Source: Alphaproteobacteria bacterium (GTDB taxonomy: Bacteria; Pseudomonadota; Alphaproteobacteria; Paracaedibacterales; VGCI01). Taken from it: DNA of 64,000 bases. The notes under the pieces are model-generated. The model was not told the DNA's origin. It searched no databases and worked only from the letters and a program-made list of their open reading frames with translations. The stretch is taken from NCBI GenBank assembly GCA_016870095.1, contig VGCI01000003.1, positions 180,222 to 244,221 on the forward strand. Reading direction: 5' to 3'. The stretch's first letter is position 1; each line of letters begins with the position of its first letter. Positions 18,962-27,699 of the stretch are shown here, piece by piece. The position numbers and the translations under genes were made by a program.

Positions 18962-19202
18962 TTTCTAAAAATCTCTAAACCTCATAACCGTTGCAACGAA
19001 AGTCGAAATAATTGGTTGTGCCGGAAGGCGAGACAAAGCCCGTCTTCGGCACATAAACATGATATTAAATGCAGAAATATTACCAAAACATTAACAGATC
19101 TAATTTTGAGAGGGATTTTTAGAGAACACTTGACGAAATTGTCAATATCGCGTAACTAATGAGTTAACTTTTTGAGAAAATCCATATTTTGGGAGGCAAA
19201 TA

Positions 19203-19502
19203 ATGTCAAGGCGCTGTGCAATTTCAGGTAAAGCTGTTCTTTATGGGAACAATGTAAGCCATGCAAACAACAAGTCACGCCGTCGTTTCTTACCAAATTT
19301 GCAAGAAACGTCTTTTATGAGTGAAGCTTTGGGTCGTCTGGTTCGATTGCGCCTATCTACCAACGCTATTCGTACAGTTGAGTTTCATGGCGGTATCGAT
19401 GCTTATTTGACAACGTCATCTTCTTTAAAATTGACGCCAGAACTGGTTCGGTTGAAGAAAATTATTCAAAGACTTACAAAGGCGTCTGACGCGGCTGCTT
19501 GA
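19203..19502 (+). CDS. rpmB: 50S ribosomal protein bL28
   Basis: The 99-residue product MSRRCAISGKAVLYGNNVSHANNKSRRRFLPNLQ is a clear alphaproteobacterial bL28. GGGAGG lies 8 bases before the ATG. A terminator hairpin follows within 25 bases of the stop. Confidence 0.97.
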   Translation: MSRRCAISGKAVLYGNNVSHANNKSRRRFLPNLQETSFMSEALGRLVRLRLSTNAIRTVEFHGGIDAYLTTSSSLKLTPELVRLKKIIQRLTKASDAAA

Positions 19503-19522
19503 TGCCGCTTAAGGTTAACGTT

Positions 19523-19557
19523 TAAAAGCCTGTGGGTGTGGTGCCCCGGGCTTTTTT
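19523..19557 (+). terminator. Rho-independent terminator after rpmB
   Basis: AAAAGCC pairs with GGGCTTTT, extended by TGGG with CCCC after a one- or two-base bulge, and is followed by six T. Confidence 0.75.
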
Positions 19558-19585
19558 AATTTCACCAACCTAATTTGCGAATTTT

Positions 19586-20368
19586 ATGGATACTTCACTC
19601 ATTATTCCCCTGATTGAGTTTATGCAAACTCTACCCCTTGAAATGATGGCAGGAATGACATTTTTGGTGTGCGCATTATCAATCCTCATTCTCTTTCGCA
19701 CTTTTGGGGCAACAGGGATATATCTTTATAATACCGTTATTGTGTTGGTTGCTAATATTCAAGTCCTGAAGATGGGTAATTTTTGGTTTTCCCCTGAGCC
19801 GGTTGCCTTGGGAACAGTTGCTTTTGCAACAACTTATTTAGCAACGGATATTCTGACCGAACATTATGGAAAAGCGGTTGCGCGAAAAGGAGTGTGGATT
19901 AGTTTTGCCGGGCATATCCTAATGACATTGCAAATGGTCATGACGTTAGGTTTTGCTGCATCGCCTGGAGATAAAGCCCATGAAGCGATGGTAACTTTAT
20001 ATACGCCCTCAGCGCGCATCCTCGTAGCGGGGCTCTTGGCCTATGGTATCAGTCAACTCCTTGATATTTCTCTATTTGATTGGATTGGCCGTTTAACGCA
20101 ACGTCGATGGCTGTGGCTGCGCACCAATGTCTCAACTCTTTTAGCGGGGTTGGTGGACAACATTCTTTTTAGTACGTTTGCGTGGATTATTTTAAATCCC
20201 CATCCGATAAAGTTCTATTCTCTGATATTTACTTATATTTTGGGAACATATTTTGCCCGGGCATTGGTCGCTATAATGTCGACACCAATAATATATTTAA
20301 GCTATTGGCAGCTAAAATTCCCTATAAACTTTAGGGACCAAGAAATTGAAATTCGCAAAGCCGCTTAA
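19586..20368 (+). CDS. Queuosine precursor transporter (YhhQ/VUT family)
   Basis: A 260-residue membrane protein of the VUT (DUF165) family, which imports preQ0/preQ1 or related queuosine precursors. Six or so hydrophobic helices are visible, with the conserved LATDILTEHYGKAVARKGV in the middle and the late LVDNILFSTFAWI segment. It lies 30 bases before tgt, whose product uses preQ1, which supports salvage of queuosine precursor from the surroundings. No de novo queuosine gene is seen in the window. Confidence 0.88.
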   Translation: MDTSLIIPLIEFMQTLPLEMMAGMTFLVCALSILILFRTFGATGIYLYNTVIVLVANIQVLKMGNFWFSPEPVALGTVAFATTYLATDILTEHYGKAVARKGVWISFAGHILMTLQMVMTLGFAASPGDKAHEAMVTLYTPSARILVAGLLAYGISQLLDISLFDWIGRLTQRRWLWLRTNVSTLLAGLVDNILFSTFAWIILNPHPIKFYSLIFTYILGTYFARALVAIMSTPIIYLSYWQLKFPINFRDQEIEIRKAA

Positions 20369-20398
20369 CGCAAACTCATTTAGAAATTGAAGGATTCT

Positions 20399-21631
20399 AT
20401 GTCAGCTTTTTCATTTACTTATCATTATCCTATGCCTCTCTCGCGAGCCCGCCTGGGACGGTTGGAAACCCCCCACGGTGTCGTGGAAACCCCTGCTTTT
20501 ATTTTTTGCGCGACAAAAGCTGCCATTAAAGGGGTGACGCCCCAACAAATGCGCGCATGCGGTACGCAATTCATTTTATCCAACACCTATCACCTCATGT
20601 TGCAACCCGGTGCCGAAGTGGTGTCGAAAATGGGGGGACTCCATCGCTTTATGGGGTGGGATGGTCCCATGTTGACCGATTCCGGCGGATTTCAAATTTT
20701 TAGCTTAGGGCACGGGTCTGTGGCGGCAGAAATAAAAGGAAATCGTCACGGCAGTGGAATGGGGGCGCGCCAAAAAACACTATTAAACATCACAGAAGAA
20801 GGCGCACGTTTCAAATCTTATAGTGATGGGTCCATGCACCTGTTAACACCGGAAAAATCCATAGAGATTCAGCGCCTCTTGGGTCCTGATCTCGTTGTGG
20901 TCTTAGACGAATGCACCCCTTTCCATGTGGACAAAACTTACACCCAACGCTCTTTGGATATGAGTCATCGCTGGGGCTTTCGCAGCCTTCAAGAGTTTCA
21001 GCGGCACGATGACGGTCGTCAATCGCTTTATGGCATTATTCAAGGGGGAATTTATGAAGATTTGCGCGAACAAGCGTGTGATTTCGTAAACAGTCAGCCC
21101 TTTTTTGGCCATGCCATCGGCGGCTCGTTGGGTGCGCATAAAGAGCAAATGTATGATGTTGTGGCCATGACGGCAAAACGTCTTGACCCGAATCGCCCCA
21201 TTCATCTCTTAGGTATTGGAGGTGTTCGTGATATTTTTGAGGGTGTGGAGCAGGGTATTGATACCTTCGATTGCGTCCATCCCACCCGCCTGGCACGTCA
21301 TGGGGGTGCTCTGGTGCGGCCCCCTCATGCTTTGAGAGAGGGAAGCGAGCACTTAAACTTGCGCAATAGCGCTTGCCGAGAAGATCCAAACCCCATTGAG
21401 CCGGATTGCTTTTGCCCGACTTGTACGACCTATTCGCGAAGCTATCTTCACCACTTATTAAAAGCTCAAGAACTTCTCGCCATGACCCTCATTACCATGC
21501 ACAATGTTGCCTTCATGAATCGGTTGCTCAGTGCGATTCGTACAGCTATAGGGCAGGGAAGGTTGGCCGAAGAACGCAAAAACTGGGTTCCTGAAAAAAA
21601 TGTTGAATCCTCGCAAGATCTTGCGGCTTAA
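20399..21631 (+). CDS. tgt: Queuine tRNA-ribosyltransferase (tRNA-guanine transglycosylase)
   Basis: Tgt exchanges guanine 34 of GUN tRNAs for preQ1. The ATG at 20399 with AAGGA just upstream is chosen over the in-frame TTG at 20387, giving 410 residues. Visible are QPGAEVV, DSGGFQIFSLG (an active-site Asp), the substrate-loop GGSLG, LLGIGG, and a zinc site CFCPTC with a later His. Two features are unusual: the usual TRNARNG region reads TRLARHG, after DCVHP rather than DCVMP, and there is an extra loop after residue ~105 (HGSGMGARQKTLLN). The nucleophile Asp in FDCV is kept, so activity is likely. Confidence 0.93.
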   Translation: MSAFSFTYHYPMPLSRARLGRLETPHGVVETPAFIFCATKAAIKGVTPQQMRACGTQFILSNTYHLMLQPGAEVVSKMGGLHRFMGWDGPMLTDSGGFQIFSLGHGSVAAEIKGNRHGSGMGARQKTLLNITEEGARFKSYSDGSMHLLTPEKSIEIQRLLGPDLVVVLDECTPFHVDKTYTQRSLDMSHRWGFRSLQEFQRHDDGRQSLYGIIQGGIYEDLREQACDFVNSQPFFGHAIGGSLGAHKEQMYDVVAMTAKRLDPNRPIHLLGIGGVRDIFEGVEQGIDTFDCVHPTRLARHGGALVRPPHALREGSEHLNLRNSACREDPNPIEPDCFCPTCTTYSRSYLHHLLKAQELLAMTLITMHNVAFMNRLLSAIRTAIGQGRLAEERKNWVPEKNVESSQDLAA

Positions 21632-21960
21632 AGTTTGTAGCTTACTCTGTACTTCAATTATTTTATATAATTTACTTTCACACTTTAATAAAGTCTAATA
21701 TACCATGCAATTATAATTGTTAGAGTAGTTAGAATAAATTAAATTTACACTCATTAATATTCAAAATTTTTATTGAAAACAAAATCTAACTCTACAATAA
21801 TTTATGTCCTAATTATTTTGCTGACTAATTTCGCATCTTTTACGCTTCAGGATTCAAATTGACTAAATTGTATCTGAGGATTATCCTGCCTTTATCTTAA
21901 TCAATTTGGTTGTAAGGCGCTTGCGCGATTTATTGCCCCATAGTGGTAAGGATTTTTTCC
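21632..21960. other. Non-coding gap, AT-rich
   Basis: About 330 bases between tgt and the next gene. Very AT-rich with no terminator hairpin, no tRNA and no credible reading frame. AAGGA at its end is the ribosome site of the next gene. Confidence 0.6.
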
Positions 21961-22629
21961 ATGAAAATATTCATTTGCGGTTCTTTCGGTTTATTATTGT
22001 TATGTTTGCCGGCTTACGCGACTGATGAAAGACCTTCGCTCTTAGAGGAATTTAGAATTTTTTCTAAACAGACTAGTTCGACGAAGAAAAGACTAGCTTC
22101 CATAAATATTGAGGAAGAGCCAACAACAGCTTCTAAAACACCCAAGAGAACAGCCCGGGAAGATAGAGCCTCTGCGCGAGAATATAAAAAAGAAGTCCTT
22201 ATGATGGTAACTAGAAAAGCTGATATTCTAAATCGTGAACTTCCCAAAGTGACTGAATCACTTAATGTAATTTACCGTGATCTTCAAAAAATAGCCGCTA
22301 CCTATATAAATAGTAATCCCCCACGAGCGTGTGAATTGGCGGCCTTAGCATCGGACCTTAAGTCCTTATTGAAGTCTATTGAGACGGTGTTGAGAAATTT
22401 AAACGCGCAAGGATATGAAAATCAACAAACGCGATTACATACCAGTTTAGCTATCCCTGCATCAGGCGCTCTCACACCTCAAATAGATCGGATCGTCGAT
22501 GCCTTGCAATCCGTTGAGGATACACGCGGCATAAACTGTACTATCCTCAAAGACGTCAGTGCTGAAATTAAAAGAATTACAAAAGATAGTGATGTGAAGA
22601 ATTTCAGACTTTCTGAGGAAGCTGAGTGA
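21961..22629 (+). CDS. Secreted hypothetical protein, helical
   Basis: Unrecognised 222-residue protein. The ATG at 21961 is used because AAGGA lies 8 bases upstream and the product then opens with a clean signal peptide (MKIFICGSFGLLLLCLPAYA). The mature part is charged and helical, with long Lys/Glu/Arg stretches and only two cysteines (in ACELAALAS and INCTIL). No domain is evident. The gene ends about 65 bases before a convergent tRNA-Arg. Confidence 0.65.
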   Translation: MKIFICGSFGLLLLCLPAYATDERPSLLEEFRIFSKQTSSTKKRLASINIEEEPTTASKTPKRTAREDRASAREYKKEVLMMVTRKADILNRELPKVTESLNVIYRDLQKIAATYINSNPPRACELAALASDLKSLLKSIETVLRNLNAQGYENQQTRLHTSLAIPASGALTPQIDRIVDALQSVEDTRGINCTILKDVSAEIKRITKDSDVKNFRLSEEAE

Positions 22630-22693
22630 TTTATAAGGGATTAGGATAGATAGCTTAAACCTACACGAAATGGCAGACACTATATAAAGATGT

Positions 22694-22770
22694 TGGCGCA
22701 CCCGAGACGATTCGAACGTCCGGCCTTTGCCTTCGGAGGGCAACGCTCTATCCAGCTGAGCTACGGGTGC
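22694..22770 (-). tRNA. tRNA-Arg (anticodon CCG)
   Basis: The reverse strand from 22770 folds as a full cloverleaf: acceptor GCACCCG with CGGGTGC, D-arm TAGCTCAGCTGGATAGAGC, anticodon stem TTGCC/GGCAA with loop CTCCGAA (CCG), T-arm with GTTCGAATC, and an encoded CCA. Confidence 0.95.
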
Positions 22771-22901
22771 AAATAAGTTTGCGAGATCTTGCAACTTGAC
22801 TCTTGTTTATATACTGTAATTTTAGAGGGTTGCCAAAGGGTTATTTTGGATTTAAATCCTCAAAGGTTAAGCGAATGGCAATTTTTGAAGAGTTTTAGAC
22901 A

Positions 22902-23090
22902 ATGCCACAGACATCTTCTCAAGGTTCAGGCCATGACATTATTCGGGTAGAGTCCTCTGTTGTCAGTTGCGATGGGCGAAAGACCGCAGATGATTTGGGT
23001 CATCCTTTGGTTTATCTCAATATGGGTGATGAGGATCAAGTGTCCTGTCCTTATTGTAGCCGGGTGTTTATGTTGGTTGAAATTGTTTAG
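22902..23090 (+). CDS. CHCC zinc-finger protein (complex I NDUFS6-like)
   Basis: A 62-residue protein with the CHCC zinc-finger pattern: Cys in VVSCDG, His in LGHPLVYL and the pair CPYC. This is the family of mitochondrial NDUFS6 and its alphaproteobacterial counterparts, a small zinc subunit that helps assemble or complete complex I. The nuo operon is more than 19 kb away here, so the gene is an orphan of that complex. It lies 88 bases before mlaE. Family call is good; the complex I role is by homology only. Confidence 0.8.
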   Translation: MPQTSSQGSGHDIIRVESSVVSCDGRKTADDLGHPLVYLNMGDEDQVSCPYCSRVFMLVEIV

Positions 23091-23178
23091 CGCGTGAATA
23101 TTAATTGCCCCTTCTACTTTACGGGTGAGAACCCAGTAAAGAAGGGGTTGTTTAATTAAATAATAAGGATAAACCGTT

Positions 23179-23952
23179 GTGAATTTTTTAAGAACCATTG
23201 GACGCATTTTTATCACGTTTCTTATGAACGCTGGTCGTTTTGGTCTTTTCTTTGTCACCAGTCTGCGCCATGCCCTGTCACCCCCTTTCTACTGGCGCCA
23301 ATTGGGATATCAATTCTTACATATTGGCTATTTTTCTCTTCCCGTAGTGGGGCTCACCGCCATATTTACGGGCATGGTTTTGGCCCTTCAAAGTCACACC
23401 AGCTTTGCTCGGTTTAATGCGGAGGGTGCTGTTGCCACCGTCGTGGTTTTGTCCATGACGCGTGAATTAGGTCCCGTGCTCGCAGGTTTAATGGTTGCCG
23501 GGCGCGTGGGTGCGGCCATGGCCGCAGAAATTGGAACCATGCGGGTGACTGAACAAATCGACGCGTTAACCACACTTGCCACTAACCCTTTCAAATATCT
23601 TGTGGTTCCTCGCCTCATTGCCGGTGTCATTATGCTTCCCATCCTCGTTTTGGTGGCGGATATCATTGGTGTTTTTGGCGGATATTTGGTGAGCGTTTAT
23701 AAGCTGGGCTTTAATCCGACCAATTATTTAACACAAACGGAAAAATACCTTGAAACAGAAGATGTGGTTTCGGGTTTAATTAAAGCTGCAGTGTTCGGTC
23801 TGATTATTTCGTTAATGGGTTGTTATCATGGATATCAATCCGGACGGGGAGCGGCAGGCGTGGGTCGGGCAACCACCAGCGCTGTGGTGTCAGCATCCAT
23901 TTTGATCTTATTTATGAATTATGCTTTAACCTCTATTTTATTTTCGAAGTAA
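23179..23952 (+). CDS. mlaE: Phospholipid ABC transporter permease MlaE
   Basis: MlaE is the inner-membrane permease of the Mla system that moves phospholipids between inner and outer membranes. The 257-residue product has five or six hydrophobic helices and the family core: FTGMVLALQSHTSF, MTRELGPVLAGLMVAGRVGAAMAAEIGTMRVTEQIDAL. Start is GTG 23179 with AAGGA upstream at 23165. mlaF follows after 4 bases. mlaD, mlaC and mlaB are not in the window. Confidence 0.93.
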   Translation: MNFLRTIGRIFITFLMNAGRFGLFFVTSLRHALSPPFYWRQLGYQFLHIGYFSLPVVGLTAIFTGMVLALQSHTSFARFNAEGAVATVVVLSMTRELGPVLAGLMVAGRVGAAMAAEIGTMRVTEQIDALTTLATNPFKYLVVPRLIAGVIMLPILVLVADIIGVFGGYLVSVYKLGFNPTNYLTQTEKYLETEDVVSGLIKAAVFGLIISLMGCYHGYQSGRGAAGVGRATTSAVVSASILILFMNYALTSILFSK

Positions 23953-23956
23953 TCTA

Positions 23957-24721
23957 ATGAAAACACCCCTTAAAATTTGCGTTCGTGGCCTTAAAAAATC
24001 TTTTGGAAACCATGTTGTTTTAAATGGTATTGATCTCGACCTTCACGTGGGTGAATCTTTCGTGGTGATTGGCGGGTCGGGCACAGGTAAATCTGTTCTC
24101 ATTAAGTGCATCTTGGGCCTTATACAGCCAGATGCGGGAAGTATTAAAATTGATGGCGAAGAAATTATAGGACTTTCCTATGCCCGTCAGCAACAAGCCT
24201 TGGATAAAATTGGCATGTTGTTTCAAGGGGGAGCGTTATTTGACAGTATGACCGTGTGGGAAAATGTTGCCTTTGCCCTAACTCAAGGTCATGGCATGAA
24301 TGCCCAACAAGCCAAAGCCATTGCGTTGGAAAAACTGCAAGCGGTGGATTTGGATGAAAGCACGGCCTCAAGTTATCCGGCAGAATTATCAGGCGGTATG
24401 CAAAAGAGAGTGGCGCTTGCCCGGGCCATTGCTTCAAATCCGGAAATTATTTTCTTTGATGAACCAACCACAGGCCTGGACCCTATCGTCAGTGGAACCA
24501 TCAATAAATTAATCATCGATAGTGTGCGCCGCATCGGCGCGAGTGCGTTAACCATCACTCACGACATTAGCAGTTTGCGCCAAATAGCCGACCGAGTGGG
24601 ATTGCTCTATGAAGGTCAATTAATTTGGACGGGCACTGTCAAGCAGATGGATGCCTCTAAAGATCCCTATGTGGTTCAATTTATTAATGGTCTGCCTCAC
24701 GGTCCGTTTACAACGCCCTAG
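23957..24721 (+). CDS. mlaF: Phospholipid ABC transporter ATPase MlaF
   Basis: The 254-residue ATPase partner of MlaE. Walker A GGSGTGKS is at 39-46, the signature is LSGGMQKRVALARA, Walker B is IIFFDEPTTGLDP, and the switch histidine lies in ITHDISS. FQGGALFDSMTVWENVAF is characteristic of the Mla/Mkl ATPase group. It converges with trxB, with 10 bases between stops. Confidence 0.94.
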   Translation: MKTPLKICVRGLKKSFGNHVVLNGIDLDLHVGESFVVIGGSGTGKSVLIKCILGLIQPDAGSIKIDGEEIIGLSYARQQQALDKIGMLFQGGALFDSMTVWENVAFALTQGHGMNAQQAKAIALEKLQAVDLDESTASSYPAELSGGMQKRVALARAIASNPEIIFFDEPTTGLDPIVSGTINKLIIDSVRRIGASALTITHDISSLRQIADRVGLLYEGQLIWTGTVKQMDASKDPYVVQFINGLPHGPFTTP

Positions 24722-24731
24722 AATCTCAACG

Positions 24732-25670
24732 CTAATGACTTAAAAAACGTTCAGCTTCAATGGCAGCCATACAGCCTTGACCCGCAGCTGTTACCGCCTG
24801 ACGAAACACCTTTTCCTGAACATCGCCAGCTGCAAATACACCCGGGATAGCGGTCGCCGTGCTATTGGGCTTGGCGATTAAATATCCTTCACTATCGGTT
24901 TCTAGTTGGTCTTTAAAAACTTCACTCATCGGGGTATGACCAATGGCTATGAAAAGACCCTCAACGGCAATTTCAGATAACCCATTGGTTTGCGTGTCGC
25001 GCAACTTTAAACCCGTAACAGAAGGGGGGGCGTCTGTCCCGAGAATTTCCTCCACCGCTGCATTCCAAATAACAGATACTTTTGGATTTTTAAAAAGCCG
25101 GTCTTGTGCAATTTTTTCGGCTCGCAAAGTATCTCGGCGATGAATTAACGTCACGTGCTTGGCAAAATTTGTCAGATACAGCGCTTCCTCAACAGCCGTA
25201 TTGCCCCCACCGACAATGGCGACTTCTTTGTCTTTGAAGAAAAATCCATCACACGTGGCGCAGGCAGAGACGCCAAAACCGCGGAATTTTTCCTCCGAAG
25301 GTATCCCCAACCATTTGGCTTGAGCGCCTGTTGCCACAATGACGGTTTGCGCAACGTATAAGGTTCCACTATCTCCCCAGCATTTAAAAGGACGCGTGCT
25401 AAAATCAACTTTGGTGATCATGTCTTCAACCATTTCCGTGCCCACGTGTTCGGCTTGAGCACGCATTTGCTCCATTAACCAGGGTCCCTGGATGGTCTCG
25501 GCAAACCCAGGATAATTTTCAACGTCTGTGGTAATCATCAATTGGCCACCGGGTTGGATGCCAACCGCTTGAATGGGTTTCAAATTTGCGCGCGCTGCAT
25601 AGATGGCAGCTGTATAACCCGCAGGCCCGGCGCCAATGATAAGAACTTTGGTTTCTTTGGTTGTGGTCAT
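24732..25670 (-). CDS. trxB: Thioredoxin-disulfide reductase
   Basis: Flavoprotein that reduces thioredoxin with NADPH. The 312-residue product has the FAD motif GAGPAG at 13-18, the redox CATC at 137-140, the NADPH motif GGGNTA at 154-159, and the late FAD-binding AIPGVFAAGDVQEKVFRQAVTAAGQG. Length is normal and nothing is missing. Monocistronic on the minus strand. Confidence 0.97.
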   Translation of the reverse strand: MTTTKETKVLIIGAGPAGYTAAIYAARANLKPIQAVGIQPGGQLMITTDVENYPGFAETIQGPWLMEQMRAQAEHVGTEMVEDMITKVDFSTRPFKCWGDSGTLYVAQTVIVATGAQAKWLGIPSEEKFRGFGVSACATCDGFFFKDKEVAIVGGGNTAVEEALYLTNFAKHVTLIHRRDTLRAEKIAQDRLFKNPKVSVIWNAAVEEILGTDAPPSVTGLKLRDTQTNGLSEIAVEGLFIAIGHTPMSEVFKDQLETDSEGYLIAKPNSTATAIPGVFAAGDVQEKVFRQAVTAAGQGCMAAIEAERFLSH

Positions 25671-25803
25671 GAATTGCCTCTTAAATTATTCCTAAACGAT
25701 AGACTTTATATCCCACAATCTCTCACCTCGTATTATTTTTCAACCAAGAAAGCGAAAAGAGGTAGAAATAACCTTTGAAACCTGATAATAAATGAATCAT
25801 GGC

Positions 25804-25879
25804 GCCGGCTTAGCTCAGCTGGTAGAGCAACTGATTTGTAATCAGTAGGTCGCGAGTTCGAATCCTGCAGCCGGCACCA
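25804..25879 (+). tRNA. tRNA-Thr (anticodon TGT)
   Basis: Full cloverleaf: acceptor GCCGGCT with AGCCGGC, D-arm TAGCTCAGCTGGTAGAGCA, anticodon stem CTGAT/ATCAG with loop TTTGTAA (TGT), T-loop GTTCGAATC and encoded CCA. Confidence 0.95.
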
Positions 25880-26198
25880 TCTTTTTCCTTACTAATTTTT
25901 CAGAACGCCCTTCTTCTGCAAAAATTCCTTTTCCTTAGGTTATTCCAACGATATGAATTTTTATGAGATTAGCGTCTCAGCGTGTATAGAGCAAATCACA
26001 AAATCAACTCACACTATTTTATTATCTAATGTTTAGTTCTTTCTAGCATGAATATAATTCCCGCACATTATAAGTATTGCCTACTTAAGTAGAGATCTTA
26101 CGTAATTTTTCCCGATCGTAATCTTGAGGTTTCTCGAATTATAAATTGTTAATTCAACGCTTACTATGCGGTGATTGACGTATAAGGAGAAACGTAAA
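25880..26198. other. Non-coding gap
   Basis: About 320 bases after tRNA-Thr. AT-rich, with no reading frame, hairpin terminator or repeat that I can see. It must hold the promoter of the following secreted-protein gene, and its end has the AAGGAG ribosome site. Confidence 0.6.
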
Positions 26199-26738
26199 AT
26201 GAAGATGATTTATAAGAATAGTAGGGTTCTATCAACTCTATTTATACTCGTTCTGTTTTCAGTAACTCTTACTGAATGTTTGGGAATTGAATTTTCGCAG
26301 TATCTAGATAGAATTGATCAGATTGTGAAAACCAGAGAAGAACGACCAAAAAGTATTTATGCTGCCCAACGAAGATTGTTGCTTGAGCATCAGGGGGATA
26401 TAAGGGCTCTCACTCTAAAGAAAGGGAATGCGGATGATACGCTTTATCATGTTCGCCGCAATGCTTTTGATGGGGGAGTAGTCAAGTACCAGCTCATTAA
26501 GCAATGGGAAATCAATACAGGAGTTTCCTGGCCAAAGTATAATTGTAAAGATTGTTGTCGAAAAAAGGGTTCATGCTACCATCGTTATTTTGAAGCACAT
26601 CATGTTATACCTCTTGGGTATAACGGTGCCAATGAATGGTGGAATATTTTTCCGTTGACGATAGAGCAACATACCGGAAGCACAGGCATTCATGCCTCAA
26701 AAGAAGCAAAAGCTTGGTTTCCTAAAGTGAAAAAATAA
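26199..26738 (+). CDS. Secreted HNH-like endonuclease-fold protein
   Basis: A 179-residue protein. The ATG at 26199 with AAGGAG nine bases upstream is preferred to the in-frame TTG at 26175. An N-terminal hydrophobic signal (ILVLFSVTLTECLG, possibly a lipobox-like end) is followed by a helical region and a C-terminal HNH-type motif: EAHHVIPLGYNGANE, then WWNIFPLTIEQHTG and IHAS, with a CCRKKGSC cysteine group before it that could bind zinc. The His-His-x-Ile-Pro-Leu plus Asn plus His pattern resembles nuclease domains of secreted toxins. No immunity gene is recognised beside it. Role as a secreted nuclease is inference. Confidence 0.6.
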   Translation: MKMIYKNSRVLSTLFILVLFSVTLTECLGIEFSQYLDRIDQIVKTREERPKSIYAAQRRLLLEHQGDIRALTLKKGNADDTLYHVRRNAFDGGVVKYQLIKQWEINTGVSWPKYNCKDCCRKKGSCYHRYFEAHHVIPLGYNGANEWWNIFPLTIEQHTGSTGIHASKEAKAWFPKVKK

Positions 26739-27085
26739 TAACCCCCTACAGAGAGGCGTGAGGATTATAAAGAGGAATTTGGGGAAAATATGGTCAACAA
26801 TAATCTATGTATTCTTTTATTTTCGTAAAATTTCCTTTCCTAAAATAGGATTAAAATTCTAGAAGACAAAAATCGACTTAAACAAAAAATTTATCAAAAA
26901 CAACAATTTATTTAAAAATAGTTCATTCATAGAAGATGAACTAGCCCTTTCCTGACATTTTTTCTGAATGCTAATAATAATTTGTACTTAATAATGAATA
27001 ATTTTTTCACCTTTGCAAAAACTTTTATTATAAATTAAAATAATTATGTAAAAGGTATTCAATATATAATTTAAGGAATTTTTTT
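26739..27085. other. Non-coding gap, AT-rich
   Basis: About 350 bases between two small secreted-protein genes. Very AT-rich, no reading frame worth reporting and no clear hairpin. AAGGAA near 27074 serves the next gene. Confidence 0.6.
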
Positions 27086-27493
27086 ATGAAAAAATTGTTG
27101 ATTACAGGTGCATTATTTATAGGTTCTTTATGTGTTGTGGGAGTAAATCCTGCATGGTCCGCAGACTTTTCTCGGGATCATGATACTTTTCGGAAAACGG
27201 ATGCCAAATATGCTAGCCATACTTCAGAGTGTCCTAGTTCCGCAAGTTTACGAAAAGCTCTTGAGAGCATCACACAATTTCCACCCGAGGAAATAGTGAT
27301 AGACGAAAAAACATGGATCGTTAAAAATTGGAATATCTATACGAAGGGATTGACTGCGCAAGAAGTATCTCAACTTCCTCTTGTGTATGATTCCTTTAGT
27401 AAAAATAAGGCAGGAAAAACAATGTGTCTTGTTCAATTTCATAAAAAACCAGGCGGAGCAAACGATGCTTCGATGGCTATAATTGAAAAGTAA
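27086..27493 (+). CDS. Small secreted hypothetical protein
   Basis: Unrecognised 135-residue protein with a textbook Sec signal (MKKLLITGALFIGSLCVVGVNPAWSA) and a short mature domain of about 110 residues with two cysteines (SECPS and TMCLVQF) that may form a disulfide. AAGGAA lies about 7 bases before the ATG. It sits just outside the left repeat of the proposed island and ends before a long perfect inverted repeat. No function can be given. Confidence 0.65.
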   Translation: MKKLLITGALFIGSLCVVGVNPAWSADFSRDHDTFRKTDAKYASHTSECPSSASLRKALESITQFPPEEIVIDEKTWIVKNWNIYTKGLTAQEVSQLPLVYDSFSKNKAGKTMCLVQFHKKPGGANDASMAIIEK

Positions 27494-27506
27494 GAGTTAT
27501 AGATTT

Positions 27507-27543
27507 AATTCACCTTCTCTCATTAAATGAGAGAAGGTGAATT
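27507..27543 (+). terminator. Long perfect inverted repeat after the small secreted gene
   Basis: Two 18-base arms (AATTCACCTTCTCTCATT and its complement) separated by one base. It lies 14 bases past the stop and could end transcription, but there is no T run after it, so it may instead be a recombination-site or structural element next to the left 95-bp repeat. Confidence 0.5.
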
Positions 27544-27599
27544 CATGATACATTATATCGTTCTTTTCATATGATTGCAAAAATTGTGTAATTATAAGG

Positions 27600-27694
27600 T
27601 GCTAAAAAATGGTCATTATTAAATATAATCCCATCAAAATTAACATCATTTGAATGAGAAAAACTCTATTGAATACTCCCCACTGGTTTTTTAA
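27600..27694 (+). repeat. Left copy of 95-bp direct repeat (3' end of a dnaJ-like gene), possible att site
   Basis: Identical over 95 bases to 43962-44056, in the same orientation. With one mismatch the match extends back to 27584, and looser similarity runs to about 27530. The right copy is the intact 3' end of the dnaJ-like gene; this copy is an orphan fragment coding the last ~31 residues. Homology stops sharply at 27694. The two copies bracket the whole 16-kb lipid/photolyase block, as expected for attL and attR of an element integrated at a gene's 3' end. Confidence 0.85.
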
Positions 27695-27699
27695 CTCAG

